Source of the DNA: an uncultured Pseudorhodobacter sp.
Lineage (GTDB): Bacteria > Pseudomonadota > Alphaproteobacteria > Rhodobacterales > Rhodobacteraceae
Reading direction: 5' to 3'
Length of the DNA stretch: 5,293 nt
NCBI GenBank assembly: GCA_945952425.1
Contig: CAMFIX010000243.1
Location: forward strand, 1 to 5,293
A model generated the notes under the pieces. That model was given only the letters and a program-made list of their open reading frames with translations, did not search any database and was not told the DNA's origin. Made by a program: the position numbers and the translations under genes. This document shows, one piece after another, positions 1 to 4,178 of the stretch; position 1 is the first letter of the stretch, and the number at the start of each line of letters is the position of its first letter.

Positions 1-369
1 ATTGACGCCACCCCGACGGGCGATCTCACCTTCCTGATCAGCGAACGCGGCCGCCCCTTCACCGGTGATGGTTTCGGCAACAGCTTCCGGGCTTGGGCGC
101 GCAAGGCTGGACTGGAGGATTGCAGCGTTCACGGGCTGCGGAAGGCCGCGGCCGCCCGCCTGGCTGAACTGGGCTGCACGGAACAGGAAATCATGGCGAT
201 CACGGGTCACCGGACTAGCCAACAGGTCACCCGATACACCCGCGCGGCGAGTCAAAAGACCCGGCCGGAAAGCGCCCTGCGGCGCATGAGCGGCGAACAC
301 GGCGGGAACAAAAGTGTCCCACTTTCGGAGTCGGTTGTCGCCGGTGGGACAAAAACAGCTTCTAAGTAG
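1..369 (+). CDS. Tyrosine recombinase / integrase, C-terminal part (5' end outside window)
   Basis: The frame is open from base 1 to the TAG at 367-369, giving 122 residues of a site-specific recombinase that cuts and rejoins DNA through a tyrosine. Numbering from the first visible codon, the catalytic-domain signatures appear in order: HGLR (H44, R47), TGHRT (H70, the His/Trp position) and TRYTR with the likely nucleophile Y79. The following tail (about 90-122) is polar and ends in TKTASK, as often seen after the catalytic tyrosine in prophage and island integrases. The N-terminal arm-binding and core-binding domains and the first catalytic Arg lie outside the window. The gene stops 27 bases before the 3' end of a tRNA-Phe gene, the usual place for an integrase of an element inserted at a tRNA. 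Base composition is visibly less GC-rich than in the genes to the right, consistent with transfer. Whether the gene is intact upstream cannot be judged. The family call is firm; the element type (phage, island, ICE) is unknown. Confidence 0.93.
   Translation: MDATPTGDLTFLISERGRPFTGDGFGNSFRAWARKAGLEDCSVHGLRKAAAARLAELGCTEQEIMAITGHRTSQQVTRYTRAASQKTRPESALRRMSGEHGGNKSVPLSESVVAGGTKTASK
315..351. repeat. 8-bp inverted repeat in the 3' end of the integrase gene
   Basis: TGTCCCAC at 315-322 is repeated as its exact reverse complement GTGGGACA at 344-351, with 21 bases between. It lies in the codons for the integrase's C-terminal tail, beside the presumed attachment end. Paired short repeats near an att site can be arm-type integrase binding sites, but here that is inference. 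An 8-bp match could also be chance. Confidence 0.45.
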
Positions 370-372
370 CTG
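351..372 (-). terminator. Probable intrinsic terminator of tRNA-Phe, nested in the integrase 3' end
   Basis: Read on the minus strand downstream of the tRNA, the sequence forms CAGCT - 7-base loop - AGCTG (stem arms at 372-368 and 360-356), followed at once by five T (355-351). This is the classical hairpin plus T-run. The stem is only 5 bp, so efficiency may be modest. It starts about 25 bases after the tRNA CCA end and overlaps the last codons and stop of the integrase, which runs the other way. Confidence 0.6.
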
Positions 373-396
373 ATATGTAAGGAGGCAAAAGAGAAG

Positions 397-472
397 TGGT
401 GCCCAGAGCCGGAATCGAACCAGCGACACGCGGATTTTCAATCCGCTGCTCTACCAACTGAGCTATCTGGGC
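397..472 (-). tRNA. tRNA-Phe (anticodon GAA)
   Basis: The minus strand folds into a complete 76-base cloverleaf. The acceptor stem is GCCCAGA/TCTGGGC, the D-stem GCTC/GAGC with loop AGTTGGTA, the anticodon stem GCGGA/TCCGC with loop TTGAAAA, the variable loop GTGTC, and the T-stem GCTGG/CCGGC with loop TTCGATT. The discriminator is A and the CCA is encoded (400-397). The anticodon GAA is at 439-437, so it carries phenylalanine and reads UUU/UUC codons. It is transcribed from the promoter at 508-536 and probably ends at the hairpin at 351-372. Its 3' half faces the integrase fragment, so it is the likely attachment site (attB-type) of the element on the left. The tRNA sequence is intact, as expected if the element restores the 3' end on integration. 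Confidence 0.98.
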
Positions 473-507
473 AGCCTTGTGAACGTTGCCGTTCGTTGGA
501 TGGCGGG

Positions 508-536
508 GTGATACGTCAGGGGGGCGGCTCTGTCCA
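508..536 (-). promoter_or_regulatory. Sigma-70-type promoter of tRNA-Phe
   Basis: On the minus strand there is TGGACA (536-531) as -35, a 17-base spacer, and TATCAC (513-508) as -10, matching the housekeeping consensus at 5/6 and 4/6 positions. The bases just after the -10 are CCCCGCC, a GC-rich discriminator typical of stable-RNA promoters under stringent control. The predicted start, near 501, would give a leader of about 28 bases before the mature tRNA 5' end at 472. Position, spacing and discriminator all fit, but this is a sequence prediction only. Confidence 0.65.
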
Positions 537-655
537 GAGGGGTTTGGCAGAAAAATGACGCGGCGGGCGAAAACTTTCGCCGGGGGCGCGGGCAGGGTGA
601 GGAACGGGCGCCAAGGGGTTGGTGGGCAAGGAAAGATGCCGGGTTGCGGCAGAGG

Positions 656-683
656 GGGCCTCGCGGAGACGCGGGGCCCTTTT
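656..683 (+). terminator. Strong plus-strand hairpin with T-run, no known upstream gene
   Basis: A 10-bp stem GGGCCTCGCG / CGCGGGGCCC (656-665 with 670-679, one U-G wobble) closes on a GAGA loop and is followed by TTTT (680-683). GAGA is a stable GNRA tetraloop only when read on the plus strand. The wobble becomes an A-C mismatch, and the T-run is lost, on the minus strand. All three signs point to plus-strand RNA. No plus-strand gene ends here: the nearest is the integrase, almost 300 bases upstream and beyond the antisense tRNA. It could end an unannotated small RNA, stop readthrough from the integrated element, or be accidental. Confidence 0.5.
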
Positions 684-798
684 CGCATTTCTGGCGCTGG
701 TGGGGGGCACCTTGCCCGGCGCCCGGGGGAATCGGCGCGGGGATTTCGGGCCGGGGGCCGCGCCGCGCATGCCCGGCAGGTCCGCTTGTTGCGGCGCG

Positions 799-960
799 TC
801 AGTTCGGGCGGCGGGGCTCGGCCTCGTCGTCGTCGCCCTTCACCCGGTAATCCTCGTTCAGCCAGCGGCCGAGGTCGATGTCGGCGCAGCGTTTCGAGCA
901 GAAGGGGCGGTACTTCGCCGCTTCCTCGCCAACCGCCTTGCCGCAGATCGGGCAGCTCAT
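799..960 (-). CDS. yacG: YacG, zinc-binding DNA gyrase inhibitor family
   Basis: A 53-residue protein with the YacG zinc site: C3-P-I-C6 near the N-terminus, then C21-S-K-R-C25 inside the family signature FCSKRCADIDLGRW (20-33). In E. coli, YacG binds zinc and inhibits DNA gyrase through GyrB; that role is transferred by homology. The C-terminus is a short acidic tail (DDDEAE, 43-48), and the protein is somewhat shorter than the roughly 65-residue E. coli member. Its ATG (960-958) overlaps the TGA of the RNase E/G gene (959-957) as ATGA, and only a weak GGA lies just before it, so translation is probably coupled to the upstream gene. It is the last gene of the infA operon. Although the gene is small, the match to the family is clear. 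Confidence 0.93.
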   Translation of the reverse strand: MSCPICGKAVGEEAAKYRPFCSKRCADIDLGRWLNEDYRVKGDDDEAEPRRPN

Positions 961-1976
961 TCCGTCACCGCCTTCAGCACCAGCCTGTCGCGCTTGCGGG
1001 TCAGCTCGTAAAGCCCCAATGTCGTCCAGCCGGGCAGGTTGGCCTCGCCCTCGCCCTTGAAGGCAGCCTTCATCACCTGGTCGAGGATGGACCTGTCCCG
1101 CTTGGGGATCGGGGCGAAATCCACCACCACCTGGCCGCCGAGGCCGCGCAGCCGCAGCTGGCGGGGCAGGTCGCGGGCGGCGGCGATGTTCACCTTCAGG
1201 CTCGCGGCCGGAGAGGTATCGCCCCCGGTGTTCACATCCACCGCCACCAAGGCCCGCGTCGGCTCGATCATCATGTGGCCGCCGCCCGGCAGGTCGACCC
1301 GGGGGGCAAGAAGCCCGTCGATCATCTCCAGCACGCCCAGACGCGCAAAGCCGCCGGTGACGACCTCTTCCGCCGCCTCCCAGTCGCGCCAGGCGGTGTC
1401 ATGGGCGCTGGCCCCTTCCAGCAAAAGCTCCGGCCCGCCGTCGAGGTCCGAGGTCACCGCATCGGCCAGTTCGCGCAGCTCTGCCACCTCGGCCGCGATC
1501 TCGTCACCTTCCGCCTCTTCGCAGGCCGAGCGCAGGATCAGGCCATGCGCCGAGCCTTCCATCGCCGCATCGGCAATCGCCTGCAACTCGGCGCGCAAGC
1601 CCTCGTCGCGGATCTTGCGGCTGATGTTCAGCCCCGGAGCCCCCGGCGTCACGATGGCAAGCCTGCCCTTGAACAGCAGCCGCGTCGTCACCGGCAGGGC
1701 CTTGCCCGGCTCAGCCGGGCCCGTCACCTGCACGATGATGCGCTGCCCCGGCGCAAGCCCGTCGGTCTGGCGCAGGAACCCGCTGCCCTGCGGCAGTTTC
1801 ACGAACATCCCGCCCATGCCCTTCATAGGCCGGTCGGCCACCGCGCGATAGATCGCGCCGGGCAGGGGCGTGTCGTCCTCGGGGTCGATCAGCAGCTCTT
1901 CCAGGGCGCCATCGACCACCAGGGCCGCGGCCTTGCGCCCGGCGATTTCGTCCAGGACGATGACGCGACCCTTCAT
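957..1976 (-). CDS. Ribonuclease E/G family protein, short form
   Basis: A 339-residue endoribonuclease of the RNase E/G family, which cleaves single-stranded RNA in rRNA maturation and mRNA decay. An S1-like RNA-binding region spans about 38-110 (GAIYRAV, GFLRQTDGLAPGQRIIVQV, TTRLLFKGRL). The catalytic DNase I-like part carries the two metal-binding aspartates, D247 in VAVDVNTGG and D286 in GGQVVVDFAPI, matching D303 and D346 of E. coli RNase E. It ends with GLYELTRKR (321-329), the point after which canonical members continue into the CPxCxG zinc-link. That cysteine motif and everything after it are absent, so the protein is much shorter than RNase G (about 490) or RNase E. The open frame extends further upstream, but ATG 1976 is chosen because it starts the conserved N-terminus, overlaps the maf TGA as ATGA, and has GGAG (1986-1983) six bases upstream. 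Whether it is an RNase G equivalent or a specialised paralogue is not decided. Confidence 0.92.
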   Translation of the reverse strand: MKGRVIVLDEIAGRKAAALVVDGALEELLIDPEDDTPLPGAIYRAVADRPMKGMGGMFVKLPQGSGFLRQTDGLAPGQRIIVQVTGPAEPGKALPVTTRLLFKGRLAIVTPGAPGLNISRKIRDEGLRAELQAIADAAMEGSAHGLILRSACEEAEGDEIAAEVAELRELADAVTSDLDGGPELLLEGASAHDTAWRDWEAAEEVVTGGFARLGVLEMIDGLLAPRVDLPGGGHMMIEPTRALVAVDVNTGGDTSPAASLKVNIAAARDLPRQLRLRGLGGQVVVDFAPIPKRDRSILDQVMKAAFKGEGEANLPGWTTLGLYELTRKRDRLVLKAVTE

Positions 1977-2548
1977 TCCGTTCTCCACAAAGGCCAGCCC
2001 GCGGCGGCCAAAAGCGTTGCGGTCTCGGCCACCGGCAGGCCCATGATGGCGCTGAACGAGCCCTGAATCCACGGGATGAACGCCCCGGCGAGCCCCTGGA
2101 TGCCGTAACCCCCCGCCTTGCCCCGCCATTCGCCGCTGGCGCGATAGGCGCGGATTTCCACTTGGGCCAGGCGCTTCATCTTGCCGGCCGAGCTCCCTTG
2201 GCGCCACCAGAGCCTTTCGCCGCGCCGCACCGCCACGGCCGTGATGACCGTGTGGCGTCGGCCCGACATCAGCCGCAGGAAGGCCGCGGCCTCGGCAGCA
2301 TCCGCGGGCTTGCCCAGGATGCGGCGGCCCAAGGCCACCGTCGTATCGGCGCAGATCACCAGGTCATCCGCATCGCAGACCACCGCCGCCGCCTTCTCGC
2401 GCGCCAGCCGCGCGCAATAGGGCAGAGGAAGCTCCCCTTTGCGCGGCGTCTCGTCGATGTCGGGGGGCAGGATCGCGTCGGGGACAATCCCCAGTTGCGC
2501 CAGCAAGTCCTTGCGGCGCGGGCTGGCCGAGCCGAGGATCAGCCGCAA
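1973..2548 (-). CDS. maf: Maf-family nucleoside triphosphate pyrophosphatase
   Basis: A 191-residue cytoplasmic protein of the Maf/HAM1 superfamily, which hydrolyses nucleoside triphosphates (dTTP, UTP or modified nucleotides, depending on subgroup) to the monophosphate and PPi. In other bacteria, extra Maf inhibits septum formation. Family landmarks are in order: GSASPRR (6-12), DIDE with E33, REK (50-52), ADTTV with the likely catalytic D68, GKP (79-81), SGRRHTV (95-101), and KAGGYGIQG (144-152) with Q151, then GSFSAIMGLPVAET (163-176). These fit the YhdE-type dTTP/UTP pyrophosphatases, but substrate is not proven from sequence. The segment at about 118-127 (GSSAGKMKRL) departs from the usual valine-rich strand. 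The start is TTG, with no in-frame ATG or GTG near it and a Shine-Dalgarno GAGG eight bases upstream. It lies 25 bases after infA and overlaps the RNase gene by four bases. Confidence 0.93.
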   Translation of the reverse strand: MRLILGSASPRRKDLLAQLGIVPDAILPPDIDETPRKGELPLPYCARLAREKAAAVVCDADDLVICADTTVALGRRILGKPADAAEAAAFLRLMSGRRHTVITAVAVRRGERLWWRQGSSAGKMKRLAQVEIRAYRASGEWRGKAGGYGIQGLAGAFIPWIQGSFSAIMGLPVAETATLLAAAGWPLWRTE

Positions 2549-2556
2549 TTGCGAAA

Positions 2557-2560
2557 CCTC
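2557..2560 (-). promoter_or_regulatory. Ribosome binding site that fixes the maf TTG start
   Basis: GAGG on the minus strand sits eight bases before the TTG at 2548-2546. The nearest upstream ATG (2562-2560) is in another frame that stops after seven codons, so TTG is the only sensible start for a protein beginning MRLILGSASP. Confidence 0.65.
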
Positions 2561-2573
2561 ATGGGCCGAAGCC

Positions 2574-2792
2574 TCACTTGAAACGATAGTTGATGCGGCC
2601 CTTCGACAGGTCGTAGGGGGTCATTTCGACCTGCACCTTGTCGCCCGCCAGAACCCGGATGCGGTTCTTGCGCATCTTGCCTGCCATCACCGCGATCAAT
2701 TCATGGCCATTGTCGAGTTCGACCTTGAATGTCGCATTGGGCAGGAGTTCCTTCACGACACCGGGGAATTCGAGCAGTTCTTCCTTGGCCAT
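2574..2792 (-). CDS. infA: Translation initiation factor IF-1
   Basis: A 72-residue protein, the normal length for IF-1, made of a single S1/OB-fold domain. It binds the 30S A site with IF-2 and IF-3 during translation initiation. The sequence MAKEELLEFPGVVKELLPNA, the central MAGKMRKNRIRVLAGDKV and the end GRINYRFK are almost exactly the alphaproteobacterial consensus. The open frame continues upstream into DNA antisense to the transporter, but ATG 2792 gives the family N-terminus and has GGAG (2801-2798) five bases upstream. It is the first gene of the infA - maf - RNase E/G - yacG operon, probably driven by the promoter at 2851-2879 with a leader of about 50 bases. Identity is essentially certain. 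Confidence 0.98.
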   Translation of the reverse strand: MAKEELLEFPGVVKELLPNATFKVELDNGHELIAVMAGKMRKNRIRVLAGDKVQVEMTPYDLSKGRINYRFK

Positions 2793-2850
2793 GGTCACTC
2801 CGAAAAGAGGATGAACCCGCGTCCGGGATCGGATCGCAGGCATGGCCGGT

Positions 2851-2879
2851 GCTATGCGCCTGTTTTTCGCGGTTTTCAA
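2851..2879 (-). promoter_or_regulatory. Predicted promoter of the infA operon
   Basis: On the minus strand, TTGAAA (2879-2874) and CATAGC (2856-2851) are separated by exactly 17 bases, a reasonable sigma-70-type pair. The predicted start is near 2844, leaving about 52 bases to the infA ATG. The -10 match is only partial (3/6). Confidence 0.5.
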
Positions 2880-2921
2880 GGGAAAAACGGGGTCGCATGG
2901 CGGGGTTGCATCTGGCAAAGC

Positions 2922-2950
2922 TTGACCTGGGCGGTCCGGCTTTGCTAGGC
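2922..2950 (+). promoter_or_regulatory. Predicted promoter of the CDF transporter gene
   Basis: CTTGACC supplies a near-perfect -35 (TTGACC, 2922-2927). After 17 bases, CTAGGC (2945-2950) resembles the alphaproteobacterial CTANNN form of -10, preceded by TTTG. The predicted start is near 2957, giving a leader of about 20 bases that contains the AAGGA ribosome binding site (2967-2971). No obvious metal-regulator operator is visible. The promoters of infA and this gene do not overlap, being about 40 bases apart back to back. Confidence 0.55.
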
Positions 2951-2978
2951 GCGGCCTCCGCACCAAAAGGAATGGGCC

Positions 2979-3866
2979 ATGACCAAGGTGATGAAATTCG
3001 CGGCCGGCAGCATCGTGATGGGGCTGATCGTGCTCGGGCTGAAGCTGGTGGCCTGGGCGATGACGGGCTCGATCGCGCTTTTGTCGGATGCGCTGGAAAG
3101 CACGGTGAACGTGGCCACCGCGCTCGCGGCCATCATCGCCATCCATTTCGCCGCCCGGCCGGCGGATGCCAACCACCCTTACGGCCACCACAAGGCCGAG
3201 CTTTTCGCGGCCATCCTCGAAGGCGTGATGATTATCGTCGCCGCCCTCCTGATCCTGAAGCAAAGCTACGAGGGCCTGATGACGCCCCGCGCGCTGGAGG
3301 CGCCGATTGCGGGGCTTCTGGTCAACGCGCTCGCCTCGGGGCTGAACGGCTTCTGGGCCTGGGTGCTGCTGCGCCAGGGGCGCAGGCACCGCTCGCCCGC
3401 GCTGGTGGCCGATGGCAAGCATCTCTTGTCGGATGTGATCTCTTCGGTCGTCGTCGTGCTGGGCGTGCTGATCGCGCTGGAGACCGGCTGGGCCTGGGCT
3501 GACCCTGCGCTGGCGGGGCTCGTCGCGCTGAACATCCTCTGGTCGGGCTGGAAGGTCATGCAGCAAAGCCTGTCGGGCCTGCTGGACGAAAGCCTGTCGG
3601 ACGAGGTCTTGAACGATGTCCGCCGGGTGATCGCGACCGAGGCCATCGGCGCGGTCGAGGCGCATGACCTGCGCACCCGTGCCGCAGGCCCCGCCACGTT
3701 CATCGAGTTTCACCTGGTCGTGCCCGGTTCGATCACCGTGACCGAGGCGCATGAGATGTGCGACCGCGTCGAGGCCGCGCTGAAGGCCCTGATCGAGGGC
3801 TGCGTCATCACCATCCATGTCGAGCCCGAGCACAAGGCCAAACACGCCGGCATCGTGGTCCTGTAA
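2979..3866 (+). CDS. Cation diffusion facilitator (CDF) family metal transporter
   Basis: A complete 295-residue inner-membrane transporter of the CDF family, which exports divalent metals such as Zn, Fe, Mn, Co or Cd in exchange for protons. About six membrane helices are visible near residues 8-28, 32-57, 75-95, 108-132, 150-168 and 176-196, followed by a cytoplasmic domain from about 200. Family marks are GSIALLSDALEST (30-42), HPYGHHKAE (66-74) and LVADGKHLLSDV (142-153). Aligned by eye to E. coli YiiP, the intramembrane metal site would be E40 and N44 in TM2 with H148 and D152 in TM5, so TM2 lacks the usual Asp/His pair. Histidines H229, H245 and H280 of the C-terminal domain sit where YiiP binds regulatory metal. 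AAGGA seven bases before the ATG supports the start. It has its own promoter and stands alone, ending convergently with the DUF1674 gene. Substrate cannot be assigned. Confidence 0.94.
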   Translation: MTKVMKFAAGSIVMGLIVLGLKLVAWAMTGSIALLSDALESTVNVATALAAIIAIHFAARPADANHPYGHHKAELFAAILEGVMIIVAALLILKQSYEGLMTPRALEAPIAGLLVNALASGLNGFWAWVLLRQGRRHRSPALVADGKHLLSDVISSVVVVLGVLIALETGWAWADPALAGLVALNILWSGWKVMQQSLSGLLDESLSDEVLNDVRRVIATEAIGAVEAHDLRTRAAGPATFIEFHLVVPGSITVTEAHEMCDRVEAALKALIEGCVITIHVEPEHKAKHAGIVVL

Positions 3867-3875
3867 CCGCCGCAG

Positions 3876-3905
3876 GCCAAAAATTTTCGTACGAAAATTT
3901 TTGGC
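3876..3905. repeat. Perfect 30-bp AT-rich palindrome, probable bidirectional terminator
   Basis: The left arm GCCAAAAATTTTCGT (3876-3890) is followed immediately by its exact reverse complement (3891-3905). As RNA, from either strand, it gives a 13-bp stem with a GUAC loop and ends in UUUUUGGC. It sits centrally in the 54-base gap between two convergent stop codons (3866 and 3923), where a terminator serving both genes is expected. The AT-rich core stands out sharply in very GC-rich DNA. It lacks a free T-run after the stem, so it is not a textbook intrinsic terminator. A protein binding site or a dispersed genomic repeat remain possible. Confidence 0.75.
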
Positions 3906-3920
3906 GCCCCCACGGTCGCG

Positions 3921-4103
3921 TCAGAAATCCACCGCCAGCCCCTTGCGCTCCCAATCGCCATAGCGCACCGGCTCCGGCCCCTTCGGCCCGCCCAACTCGG
4001 GCGGCAAGGCGGCCTTGGCCTGGCGCCGCCGCTCTTCCGCCTCGGCCAGCGCGCGTTGCGCCGCGGGGGGCAGATCGCTGCCCGTCTTCGCCTCGTCCTG
4101 CAT
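3921..4103 (-). CDS. DUF1674 / SDHAF4-family protein (succinate dehydrogenase assembly factor 4-like)
   Basis: A small soluble protein of 60 residues. The C-terminal signature GGPKGPEPVRYGDWERKG (38-55) followed by a terminal DF is diagnostic for DUF1674, the family of eukaryotic SDHAF4. There the factor binds the flavinylated SdhA subunit and helps it join the rest of complex II; a similar bacterial role is inferred. Residues 11-32 (LPPAAQRALAEAEERRRQAK) look like a charged helix. Start: ATG 4103 is preferred because GAGGA (4113-4109) lies five bases upstream. ATG 4118, five codons earlier (MARTT), is also possible but has a poorer ribosome site. The gene runs divergently from rsmB and converges on the CDF gene; no sdh genes are in the window. 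Confidence 0.88.
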   Translation of the reverse strand: MQDEAKTGSDLPPAAQRALAEAEERRRQAKAALPPELGGPKGPEPVRYGDWERKGLAVDF

Positions 4104-4118
4104 CGTCGTCCTCGCCAT

Positions 4119-4178
4119 CCCTGCTTTCCCCGGCTGCGTTTCAGGATATAGGGCGGGGGACAGCAAAGGGAAAGCAGC
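4119..4178. promoter_or_regulatory. Divergent promoter region of the DUF1674 gene and rsmB
   Basis: This short gap between two divergent genes contains GGATATAGG (4144-4152), the only AT-rich spot. It can be read as TATAGG (-10) on the plus strand or CTATAT (-10) on the minus strand. No good -35 element is seen 17 bases from it on either strand (the best are CTTTCC-like), so one shared -10 region for two promoters is only a guess. AAAGGG (4165-4170) is the rsmB ribosome binding site. Confidence 0.3.

Larger units (their letters stand above)
473..798. other. Intergenic region between tRNA-Phe and yacG, no gene found
   Basis: These 326 bases hold no coding sequence I can support; the open frames crossing it lack recognisable protein features and are a by-product of high GC. 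It contains the tRNA promoter (508-536, minus), a short palindromic stretch GGCGAAAACTTTCGCC (566-581), the plus-strand terminator-like hairpin (656-683), and a GC-rich stem GCCGGG/CCCGGC (750-755 with 772-777) lying 22 bases past the yacG stop. The last could help end the infA operon transcript, but it has no T-run. I find no convincing intrinsic terminator for the minus-strand operon here. Confidence 0.6.

Noticed and set aside
65..289. Plus-strand 74-codon frame at the left edge
   Set aside because: It is a shifted frame inside the integrase gene; the frame from base 1 carries the recombinase catalytic motifs.
566..581. Palindrome GGCGAAAACTTTCGCC as terminator of the infA operon
   Set aside because: The stem is real, but on the minus strand the nearest T-run (555-551) is about 10 bases beyond it, too far for a standard intrinsic terminator.
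750..777. Stem GCCGGG/CCCGGC just past the yacG stop as an intrinsic terminator
   Set aside because: It has no T-run, and such GC stems arise easily in this composition; kept only as a remark in the intergenic entry.
486..2066. Plus-strand open frame of 526 codons across the RNase E/G gene
   Set aside because: It is antisense to the RNase gene and starts in the GC-rich gap. Its translation is rich in Arg, Ala, Gly and His with no recognisable domain, while the minus strand encodes a clear RNase E/G protein.
957..2207. N-terminal extension of the RNase E/G protein up to 2207
   Set aside because: The extra residues overlap maf in another frame and show no family similarity; the conserved protein begins MKGRVIVLDE at 1976 with a good ribosome site.
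2574..3845. 423-codon minus-strand frame ending in IF-1
   Set aside because: Only the last 72 residues are IF-1. The upstream part is antisense to the CDF gene and its promoter, and the family N-terminus with its ribosome site lies at 2792.
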